A stretch of 64,000 nt of DNA, taken from the NCBI GenBank assembly GCA_941918925.1, contig OW799237.1:90803015-90867014 (forward strand), read 5' to 3'. The DNA is from Phyto melanocephala (taxonomy: Eukaryota > Arthropoda > Insecta > Diptera > Rhinophoridae). The translations under genes were made by a program, and so were the position numbers. Below the pieces are notes generated by a model. The model was not told the DNA's origin. It saw only the letters and a program-made list of their open reading frames with translations, and did not search any database. Positions 1 to 11,500 of this stretch are shown here, one piece after another (the first letter of the stretch is position 1; every line of letters starts with the position of its first letter).

Positions 1-1498
1 CACCTATCTTTACAATAGTTATAAAGAAAATGAGTTTAAAATAAGTTTACCTAATAGTCGGCACAATTTATATTGAGTATCTTACGGACTGCCGAGTATT
101 GGGAATATAGAATTCTAAAGTCGGCAGCATTTATATTTGTCTGGATATAGCAAAATAAAGTTATTTTTTAAGATTTATTAGAAAAGAAGATGACAACCGA
201 AATAATAGATAGTTTAATTCTTAAAAAAACCAGTCGCAAGTCCTCTTAAAGTTTCTGCAGAAACAGAAATCATCATTGAAAAACACGCCATGAACCTTAA
301 ATTTAGAGGAGGTTTAACGCATACGATACAAAGACGAGCAGGAGATCGTTCAATTTTTAAAATCCACGCGAAAAATTAAGTCCTAAGTTCACTTAAAGTT
401 TTAGCAGACTGAAAACACGCAACTTTTTACGCGAATGATAGCGCCTTTAGTTGTCTCAATTGCGATAATTAGACGAATTGAAAATTCTCTTAGATTAACC
501 CGTAAATACTACTACAAATGGAAAATTTAAGTCAGTGAAAATAAAACTCAAGCTATTATATTTCCATCAACAAATCACAAACACTTTCCTACTAGATGTT
601 TATCGTCTAGGAGAATAATTATCATATTGAAAGGCGAAATTAAATATTTAAGAGTAATCCTTGAAAAAAACTTTTATTATGTTTATTACATTTGTGAAAA
701 GGCAATTAAGTGTAGCCGTGCCTTATATCCCTTAATTAACCGAAGATCTAAACTTAATATGAAGATTATCACCTATGATTATCAAGTCTGGTCCCAAAAG
801 ACTGAAAATTGCGAATTATTCAAAATATAAATTAAAAAATAATAAACATCTACCTTTTAGATATTCCACTTATCTTCTACATAGAAACTGAAGACTTAAA
901 AATGTTTAACCCATTCACAAGGGAACTGACTCTGTCCTTTAATCAAAACTGCAGAATGTCATATTTTGAGTTAATAAGAAATTTGCTGAACAACTTGAGG
1001 GTCTTTTGTTTAAAAGACACATTTTAGTGATTGTTTTAAATTTTTTTATATCTTCTAAGTTGATACGAGGTCTTTTATGAACAACTTTACATTAAAACTG
1101 TGATATTAGTAGTTTAAGAATTTGATCTCAATTTAGAAAATTTTCGTTTTATGTCGAATCTTACTTAATTTTTTTACTTAATTTTTAGTCATATTATGAC
1201 TATGTAGAATTATGATAATATTGTATGTGAATATTCAATGATCACAAAGGCTTACTTTATGATTGTGTAACATCACGTTATAATAAATTTCAAATATTTT
1301 GTTGTTTTGTGGTATCATATTATGTTAATATAAAATTAAATTATAAAATTATGATTATATGGGATTATTTAATTATCATTTGCGATCCCAACATGATAAT
1401 TACATTATACTTTCATTAAACTTATAATGATTACTGGCAATCATTGTATGTTTTATCGTAGTATGTTACTCATAGATTATAATGACCTCGACCATATA
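1..1498. other. AT-rich intergenic DNA, no gene seen
   Basis: No reading frame here has coding character; the only one of note (627-830) is lysine- and tyrosine-rich in the way AT-rich noise is. GCCGA/TCGGC-containing words occur near 57-65, 91-97 and 120-126 and recur around 2112-2170 and 2350, so an old dispersed repeat may span this part. I see no RNA gene. Confidence 0.6.
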
Positions 1499-1499
1499 A

Positions 1500-1995
1500 C
1501 GGTTTACACAGTTTGTCATTCCTTTTGTAATTTCTTTAATATAAATTTTCGGCCCTATAAAGTATATATATTCTGAATCCTTATAGATACAGGAATTGAT
1601 TTAGCTAAGTCCGTTTGTCTGTATGTATGTTGACATCAAATTTTTTGAAGCCACTTATATGGTACAAATTTATCATATATGCTTTCTAGAAATTTGCTAT
1701 TGAAAATCAGTTATGTGAGCACAATACGAGCTGAAATAACACAATTTTCAAACAATTTTACCCAAATTTTGCAGCTCCTAGGGAACTTCTTAAAGCGTTT
1801 GTTACGTATATATAAAATATGTACCTTTGGCAACGTAAGTTGAAAATCTTGGTTTAATGAGTCAGTTAACGACAGACATTTTTGGAAAAAATATAAATTA
1901 AAAGTTCAGATTATTATGTACATATGTATATATGATAGTACAAACTGTGTGAAGGGTATATAAAATTCTTCACAGCCAAATATAGCGCTCTAAAT
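1500..1995 (-). mobile_element. Degraded copy of the hairpin-tipped dispersed repeat
   Basis: The order of landmarks matches the family described at 20102-20887: a GTTTGTCATTCC word (1511-1522), a CCCTATAAAGTATATAT tract (1553-1569), a GTCCGTTTGTCTG tract, a GAAGCCAC word, then GTGTGAAGGGTATATAAAATTC and a TATAGCGCTC end (about 1950-1992). Each block carries several substitutions and the long AT-rich core is missing, so this is an old copy. Strand is given with the hairpin end as the start of the element. Confidence 0.6.
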
Positions 1996-2104
1996 TGTTT
2001 CTTTATATGTTTATTAACATATTAAACATACAAAATTTCAAATGGCTTACTTTTTGAATAAAAAAACAACTTGAATCCTTGTTAGATCCTATTCTTTCCT
2101 AAGT

Positions 2105-2175
2105 AAATATGCAATGCCGACAATTGGGTCAAAAAGTGCCGAAATTAGGCAAACGGGTGCCGACTATAGGCAAAA
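2105..2175. repeat. Short imperfect tandem of a GCCGA-containing unit
   Basis: Three imperfect units of about 22-24 bp follow one another, each starting near TGCCGA (2114, 2138, 2159) and containing a TTGGG, TTAGG or ATAGG word then a run of A. A related word (GTGCCGACTACTGG) reappears at about 2349. The unit also resembles GTCGGCA words at the window start. Confidence 0.4.
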
Positions 2176-3483
2176 ATGGTACATTTTATAAAAAACGTAA
2201 ATTACTCAAATTAAATAAAAGCATGCTTAAAAATAGTTAATTGAGTCTAAAACTATACCAATCACTTAGCAACAAAAATCCGTTGACAACCCAATTTCAT
2301 GTCCGCACTCATAAGAGCATCAGTTTAAAAATGAAAAAAAAGTTAAAGTGCCGACTACTGGAGAACTCACCCTATATGAATTGTTTGTTAAATTCTATTA
2401 ATCATGCTTATTGGACACTTTTGAAATAAAAATAAGACAAAATAAAATAATTTGTAATTAAACAAGCAATTTTTGTTACTAAATAAACTTGATTTCCTTT
2501 GTCTATTATTTATGCAGGAAATCAAATAAGTACTGTAAAGTATTACTTACATATGTATGTACATATGTATGTACAGAAATACGTATTCATAAAAAATATT
2601 TTAGTTTTAGTGAAGGCTTATTTGACAGATTTTGTACAGGAATTTGTCAAAAGGGTGTTTTTTTATGAATATGACAGTAAATAGACAAATAAATCTTCTT
2701 TAAACAGATATGTACTTTATTAAAAAAAGTTTTGTAAGTATGAACTATTTCATATATTTTTTTTCTCAAAATTTATAGAAAACATTCTTGAATTGAATCA
2801 TGATTTTCAAGGCAAATAAGTAGTTTTCAGACAATGTATATATATATTTAAGATAAAATGGCAACCAAGCTAATCTACCTTATGTGCCAGCTTTAATTTT
2901 CGAAAAGTACCTCAATTTTTAAATTATTTCCATAAAATTTGTGAAAAATTGAAAACATTTAATTTAGTTAATAATAGTAATTTATCATTAAGTTAATGCC
3001 ACGGAAAACGGCATTTATATCCCCTGAGAGTTTAACTATAATACAGTTTAGCAGTGTGCTATCGACATTTAAGTCCCTATTTTCAAGGTCGTTCAAAATT
3101 TATTTAATTGTGATAAGTAGCTGTTGGTTTGTTTCAGGTCACCATATTTTTAGAATTATGCTGGAGAGAGTCTTTAGAATTTTAACTTAAGCACAGTATT
3201 CGCATTCATACCGCGGCTCTAATTTGAAATTGGAAAAGCTCGTTTATAAGGGAAATGGTGTTCTTCGCAGTACCATTATTTGACAAAATTTTATTTAATT
3301 ATTAAGAGATTGTAGGCTTTTTGTAAATGTTTAAGATGCAAATATTACTATTTATAAATGTGTAAGGTTGTGGAAACCAAGTATGCTTTAAATATTAAAT
3401 TAAACGTCTCTTAAATTGTTGGGAAAATATAAATTAACTTCTTTTAAATCTTTATAAAAATTAAAAAAAAACACATTTGCAGC

Positions 3484-4219
3484 CTTATTGTGTAACTAGC
3501 TACAGCTAAATCTCTATCGCCCAAACTTTAAAAAATATATTTAGAGAATATATGTATGTATATTAGGCAAAAATCTCTAACTAAATATTTTAGAGTTTAA
3601 GCCTTAGCGGGTTACACAATCAGGTGCAGGGCTGTATATTTGGAAATTCAGGCTACAAAAACTCTAAGGGCCATTATTACAACTTGCCGTTAGTTAAAGG
3701 CAGTATTTTATCGGACCGATAAATGGATTTGTATTATAAAGCCTTCATTTCTTATCTTTTTGTCATTATTATTTATTTGGTTGTTGGGTTTAAGCTGGTT
3801 TATATGCATTTCACTAGTGCTTATGCCAGATCATCAGTAAACCTTTTAACCAAATTTTTGAAAAAGTTTAAAATGTTATAAGTTATATTTTCAAATTCTC
3901 ATTAACAAAATGAGAATTTAAAAATAAAACAAAAAACTATAAAAAACTTTTTTCAAAAACCCAGTCAACAATTTTTCAATTTTGATTTATTTTATTTTTC
4001 TAATCCCTTGAACATTATCAACCGAAAAATAAAATCTTCTCTTATTAAATAATTTACTAAATTATTATCAATATTATTAATAATAACAATAAAAAATTTA
4101 AATTGCAATAATGCAAAGCTATTTATCGGACAAAAAAAAATTCTACCTTTAACTAACTAACAATATATTTTTTAGAGTTTAAACGACAAAGATTTAGCTT
4201 TAGCGAGTTACAGAATAAG
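3484..4219. mobile_element. Candidate MITE with roughly 30-bp terminal inverted repeats
   Basis: The start at 3484 (CTTATTGTGTAACTAGCTAC and on to about 3513) is the reverse complement of 4190-4219 with about three mismatches. An internal fragment of the same end (TAGCGGGTTACACAATC, 3606-3622) suggests an internal duplication. I could not find a clear target-site duplication, so the outer borders are approximate. Confidence 0.4.
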
Positions 4220-5180
4220 ACTGCTTATTTAGAAAAAATAAAAAAAAATAAAATTTTAATAATATTGCACAGCATTGACGTGAAAAAAAGAAGAAAACAA
4301 ATCTAACGTGGGGTGGCGTTAATTGCAACATAATATTAGGTCTTGCATTAATTTTATTTATATGCATGTTATGTACATATGAATGTAATGTTTTACATGC
4401 ATACATTCTTTCCACTGCCCATTTTTATTTATTAAATTTGCTTTTTTAAATTTTCTGTTCTAATAATTTGTTTGGTTGGTAATAAAAACACTAAAAATAT
4501 AAATAGGTAATGGTGTCAAAATTTTTCAAAAGAAGTTTCTCTTAAAAAAAAAAAATTATATTTAACAAAAAAATTAACTGGTTTCTTTTGCTTTACATTT
4601 ACAGCTTTTTTGTTTTTGTTGTTGTTGTTTAATAATAAACATTTAATGGCTATTATAGAAACGCTTTAGCTTACAAATTTAATCAGCTTAAATACGAAAC
4701 AAACATCATCATTATCATCATCTATAAAATCATCAACATAGCAGCAGCTAAAATAACAAATTTAAGAACAAATAAACACTAAACAGCAAATATATAAATA
4801 AAAAAAAAATAAAATAAAAAATAAAAATAAAAATACAACTACACGCAGCATTAAAAAAAAAGTTGACTAAATTTAAACATACAAGTAAAAAATGAAATGA
4901 AATGTGTAAGACTTGAAGAACACTTTTGAAACCGCTTTAAAAAATAAAACAGTAAATTTAACAAAAACTAGCATTAGATATTAGAAAATGACAAACAATT
5001 GATGCTCTAAAAATTTTAAAACAAGAATATTTAAAATTTTTTTTGTTTTTTTTTTTTTTGCTGCCAAACATGCATACAAAAAAAGAATAAACATTTTATA
5101 ACGAGAATATACATATGTATTAACAAAAATTTAATTTTTTTTTCTGAAATACTAATAAAACGACATCAAATTAATTTACA
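4220..5180. other. AT-rich leader upstream of the membrane-protein gene
   Basis: This stretch has no coding frame. It holds T-rich, TTG-repeat and AAATAAA-rich tracts typical of fly 5' leaders and first introns. It probably contains the transcription start and 5' UTR of the gene whose ATG is at 5181, but I cannot point to a convincing TATA box or initiator. Confidence 0.35.
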
Positions 5181-5330
5181 ATGAATTGCGAAAAATTTAG
5201 TGAAACTTGTAAAAGTGGCAGTAGTGGTGTTCAAGGCGGCTTAAGTAATTTATGGTATGACCACATAATGGAACGTTTTATAAAAGCGAATCTTTTTATT
5301 TTTTGCTGTGTTGCTGCTGGTTTACTTCTG
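5181..5330 (+). CDS. Membrane-protein gene, coding exon 1
   Basis: Fifty codons from the ATG (context TTTACAATG) to a donor CTG|GTGAGT, phase 0. It encodes a short soluble N-terminus with a GSSG stretch and the first half of TM1 (about residues 36-50). The frame then runs on into intron and stops, so the donor is needed. Confidence 0.75.
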
Positions 5331-8300
5331 GTGAGTATTTACACTTTTATTTTTATTATTATTTATTTTTTTCTAAATATTTAATTAGTTTAAAATAGTT
5401 TTTTAATAATTAAACATAAATTGAACACAAAAATAATTCATGAGTGCAGTTTTAACTAATTTATGTTTTCTTACATGATCGATAGAGTTTTCCTTTTTTC
5501 GCTTCATACAAAGTTATACAAAATATTAAATTTACATATTTTATTTTAACAAAAGACAAATAAGATTTATTATTTATTTAATAACTTTAATAATGTTTTT
5601 AAAATAAGTAAACAAAAATGAAAAATATATTTATATAAATAAAAAAACAAGTAAGAGCGCTATATTCGACCGTGCCGAATCTGATAATACCCTTCACCGT
5701 CACCTACATAGGTAAGGTGACCACATCGTAGCTTTGCCTAGATTTAAAAATTCATGTTATACGCTCTTTTCTATATTATTTCCGACACCATCTTTGATTT
5801 TAAAATTTTACAATACAGTTAATTGTTGGAGTTAAAAAATTTTGTCAATAATTTTTTTTCAGACGCCATCTTAAATTTTAATTTTTTTTTAATAGATGAC
5901 TACATTGTACTGGTCAATCCCTTTAATTTGATACCAATATTCGATAACATCATTATTAATTACAGTAATTCTATAGTTGCATTTGATATTTCACAATCAA
6001 GGTTTTGTGAACAACCATACTTTTGGAGAGGTACGGCACGCCACCTTTGTGGGGGTTAAAGGGAACAAAGCCGTAACTACTATATTTAACGCATATGTAT
6101 ATTCGCCATTTAATCTAAAACGTCATCCCGGAGTTTTTTCTTTTCATAGCTAAATATATTTAAATACTCAAGCCTGGTATCTTAAGCTTGTTCAAAAATT
6201 ATTTAGGAGCTTGAAAATATTTGATATATTAAAAAAAATATATATTTTTTCAAATAATTTTTTCCTATAACTTTGCCGATTAGTGAACAATTAGTCCAAC
6301 ATTTTTCATGTATATCAAATTTACAAATAGTAACAATAGTGTCTATAATTTGTCCTAAAGCTAGAAAATTTTAATTTATGTGGTAAAAATAGGAGAAACA
6401 ACCGAGGCAGTCGGGTTTATTTGCTAATTTCTGAGAAGGTTATGGGGCGATTATGCTAATTTCCAAAAAACAATCTGCTTCCAAATATTTCTGATATTTT
6501 GATACCTTACACGGGTCTAGCCAATGTCTAGGGGCTTCAAAAACTTTATTTCAACATACACATGAACAGATGGACAATTCTCTAATCGGCTCCCCTATTC
6601 ATAAACTTACAGAAAATATATATGTACTTTATGCGGTGGGAAATGAATATTGTAGAAATTTCAAACGGAATAACAATTATATAACCTTTCACTCACTGCT
6701 AAGGATATAAAAATATAATATTATTAAAACACAATACACTATGTATTAGTGAATATTTCGAAAAACTTTTATGAAATCGCTTGAAGGTCGGCTTTTCATT
6801 AAATTTGAAAATTCTGGTCTTATTAACTTTTTTTTAACACTTTTTTGAACAAATTGTATTCCTTTTTTAATAGAAAATAAAGATATATTTCTGAAAAAAA
6901 TTGGGTTTGATTTATTTCTTACTGTTAAATATGTCTTGAACAAAATCATTTTTTTACATAAATTTTAAGCAGCAGCGTCTTTTCTATCTTCTTAAAATAG
7001 TTCAAATATACGATTTCTTCATTTAAAAAGTCTTATTTCTTTTCTTAACAAAATTTTTAACTAAATGAAAAGTTCTTTTTTGAATATTGATTAGTAAATA
7101 ATAGCAATTAACATTATAAATTATATGATTTTTTCACACTTACATATATTGGCTATCAATTTATTACCCCCTATAAGCAACGAAGCTAACTTAAACTAGA
7201 GGTGGTGGTTCATGTCTAGATTATTTTCAATGGGGCTAACAATTTTAACATTGCGATGACCTACACAGTCAATAGTCTGACTTAAAAGTTAGTTTATAGT
7301 TATCCCATTTAAAGTTAGGTTAAAGTTAATTGTACTTAAGTAAACTATAAATTGACTTTATTTAAAATAATTGTTAAAATTTTTGCGAAATATTTTTAAT
7401 TTTTTTTTTTAATTTTATTTTTAAAACTTTTTCCGAAATATTTTTATTTTTTTTTATATTTTATTTAAAAAAATAAGTAAGAAATTATTACAATAAGACT
7501 GAAATAATTTACTTTTTACAATTATTCATACCTAAATCCATCTTTGGTTTTTAATTTTTTACTGACTTCACTTATTTAACTTTACTGACTTCCAGCAAAA
7601 ATACCGTTTAAAGTCTCTCAGAGAAAAATAAAAAAAGGGGGAAAAATACTCTTATTTATATTTATTAAAATTTGGGTAACTTCTGTATTACTTTGTAGTT
7701 AACTTATAGTTAGTTGGTAAAAAGCTAACTTAAAGTGCATTATTTTTGCAGTTGACTACTCTGTTGCTTATAGGGTAGCTACAAAATATACTAATATAAT
7801 ACATGTTGTTTAGTTACACTAATAAATATATAAAATCAATACATTAAGTAATTAAGCAATATATAGGTAATATGTTAATTTGTGAAAGGATTTTGGGCGA
7901 TATTTTTTGTATATGTGACAGCGCATAGAGAAAGGGACCTAAGGGTAAAAAAAAACAATTTTAACTTTTTTTTTTTGATGTGGACAACATCTGAGCATCG
8001 AATCAGACCGATCCCATGCCCCAAAAGTGTTCCCTTTCAGAGATATGCGCGTTTTATAAAAGTGAAGTCAACGATTCTAAGCGCAAATAGAAAGGGACCT
8101 AACGGCAGAATTTATTTATTTTAATTTTTTCCCCTACTTAATTAACAAAATAACTTGATTTTACGAAACTACAAAAAATTTATTTTTTTCCTTATGAACA
8201 ATTTAAAAAAAATAGAAAAATTATTTAATCTTAAAAATGGCTCTCCTGAACAAAACCTGTTTTTACCCTTAGGTCCCTTTCTCTATGCGCTGTCACATAT

Positions 8301-8519
8301 GTAGATGGATATTGTCAAAAATTTAAAATTTTTTATATATAAAGTTTAGAATCTTATAAATTCGCTTTGCAACCAGCTGATTAGATGAGGTTATCTTATT
8401 AGATGTGCCTTACATATAATTATAAACATATAAACATAAAAATAAACATTAATGGGATTCTTTTTTTTTTTTAGAAAAAATGTGCGGAATTTGAAGAAAT
8501 CCCAAATGGATTATTAATG

Positions 8520-8551
<32 letters not shown>

Positions 8552-11500
8552 CTAATTTTGTAGTTTTTGTTTCATTAATTCTATTCTATAGAGCCACAGG
8601 TGGTAATGGTATTATGTGGTGATGTTAATGTTTTTAATGTTTAGCTCTAAATCTAGAAATGTTTTCTGCGTCGAATTAACGTAGTAACAAGCACATATAA
8701 TTTTTAATCTTTGAGAAGAACGACCTTGAGCCCAATAAAGAATACAATTGTTGATACCATTTTAAGGTCGAAGAAAATATAAACAAAGAAGAACGCAATT
8801 CTAAATAAATGTATACAAAATTAAGTATACGTAACTATTCCAGCCCATCAGAGTACCAAATTGTTTTAAATGCACTCGATCTATAATTTTTCTTGTATTC
8901 CACATAAATGTTCTCCCGGAATTAGACTTTATAGCTCACTAGTGAATATTTGCTTTAAATTAAAATACATAAAAAGCTACTTTAATATCAATACAAATAC
9001 ACCTACTGAATTTCCTAATAATTGCTTCATTATTGGTCCTAAAAATCCTTTGAAAAGACCTTTAAAAAAATCAAGCTGAAAAAATTTACAAGTATTAAAA
9101 TCAGAATAAATAAATTTCTAAAATGTTATCCTTTTAATGTAGTAATTTCTACAACAATCAATTAATTTTGTATAACTTGTTTTCCCTTCATTTCTAGATT
9201 GTCTATTTAGGTGCATTTTCATGTGAAGTATCATGGATTTTGGAAGCAAGAGGAGAATTGCCTTATTCAGCCTATATTTTGTGTACACAATACTTTGTGG
9301 TGTTTGTGGCGACAACAATATTAATACACGGCTTGGTAACCGGACTCTCATGGGGCCTATTCGCCTGGTCTGTGATTATTGGAATTCTTTCAATACCAGA
9401 ATTGACATTTGTCATGATTATGACCACACAACACTGGGTAAGTTTTAGCAAACAAATATTAATTGCTTCTATTTTGTGAATTTTTTTATGTATTATTTTA
9501 GGGCTTACAATCCGTTCATGGCTTAACTGAATTAATAACATATTTAGTGCGTTTGGTTATAAATTGTTTAGCTTTGATTTGCGTAATACCAACTGGCCTA
9601 AGGTATGTATTATGTTAGAAAATTAATTTAAAGAATATTTTTTTTTTGATAAATTACATACTTAGTGTAGGAACTTATTATTGTTTTTCAATATGTATAT
9701 CAAAGGTATTTGAATAAAAAAAGTTGTTTCGTAGATAATATTTTTTAAATCTTTTATAACGCCTCTTCATTTAAATTTGTTGTTCTTAATGCTCAGCAGC
9801 TATTCAAAAAGTTGATTATTGGATGTATAACTTAAAAATGCGGGATTCACAAAAGATGGCGTATCTTTCGACTGCGGTTTTTTTTCTTCTATAACTTCTA
9901 TTGTAATTTTGAAGGTTACATATCTATCGTTTATTTATTATTAAACAATATAGTTACATAAACGTTTTTTTCTGCTTCGAAAATGTCGAGTGTTGTGCCA
10001 ACAAGGTGTCATATGCGGGAAGTTTGGTTATACTTCCTAAAGAAATAAAAAATTCTTTGAAGAACTGCGATCGCTCACAGAACCTTCTTAAGAATGTGAT
10101 CCATCGGTTTTAACGTGAAAGATTTAGATTGTACGGTGCAGAAGTGATGAGTTTGACATGGAAGACAAACAGGTTTAAGCACCATGAAGATTGTTGTCAA
10201 ACTCAACAATCGCTTGCAAATTCATTAGAAACTACACTGAAATAATTTTATTCATAGATCTAATGAATTTTGACATTAATCCAATGAAAAATTACATTAA
10301 AATTCAACCAACGTAACACTTCATTGGGTTAGTGAAACATGTTTCATTAAAACTATGGCAATGAAATATTTCATGAAATTAATGAAATATTTTCATCAAC
10401 TGGATGAAATATATTTCATTGAAACTATGACAATTTGTCATTAATGTAATGAAATGTTTCATTGTGTTAATGAAAAAAGTCAACGTGAACCTATTACCTA
10501 AGGTAATGAAAAAGTTACATTGATTTCATGAAATATTTCATTAAAAATTTCACTTTGTATACTTAAGCGACAATTTTAAAATGTTTGCGCGTGAAAGGAA
10601 TCACCCAAAAGAAGATAAATTAAGCACCATACGAATTTAAGCGACGATTTTGCATGTCCTAAAGGCTGCTGCTTTAGCGGTATAAAAGAAAATCCTTTTT
10701 GCACCGCTTAACTAGTTGTAATAAAAAATTGATCCATTACGATAACTCAAAGCATAAGAGAACGTATGTGAAGTCCAAACAACCAGCTAAATCGACACTT
10801 AATCCAAATATCCATGGCAGTAAGGTAATACTCTGTAGTTGATGGGACCAAAACTATTCTATCTGTTACGAGGTTCTTAAGTCTGGCAAAACCATCACAG
10901 AGTATCTGTACCGAACACAACTGATTCGTTTAAAGCGATCATTGGCCGGAAGGCATTCAGAATATGCAGCCAGACATAAAACCATATCATTTCTTCATGA
11001 CAATGCTCGGCCACATGTTCCAATACCTGTTAAACACTATTAGGAAAGCCTCCTTATAGTACAGACTTTATTTTTTATTTCAATCGATGCAAAACGCACT
11101 TCCTGGAATATCAATGGGTGTATCTAGACCTGGGTCTGGGTGTTGAAATGCCCCCTAGAATTTTATTCGCAAGAATTTGAAAAAATACATATAAAATTAA
11201 CTCAGTTAAGGATTTTTCAAGAACAAAAATTTTAAACATTTGCCAGCACCAGAAAAAAATTGTAGCTACGCCAATGGGGATACCCAGTACTTCAGTATAG
11301 GCTTTCCGAATATTAGCAATTTTTTTTTTGGCGCTGAATCAATATGTTGCCAGGAAAATGATAAAAGGCCAACATTTTGGATAAATTTATAATTGTACAA
11401 ATGTGTCAAAACCAAGGCATATTTTTTCATCACGTATTCCTGAATTATCAGCTGATTATTTTTTTCTTCACTTATTTTAAAATTCAGCTGTCAAAGTCCA

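Noticed and set aside
9272..9541. Minus-strand 89-codon frame
   Set aside because: Antisense shadow of exons 2 and 3 of the membrane-protein gene.
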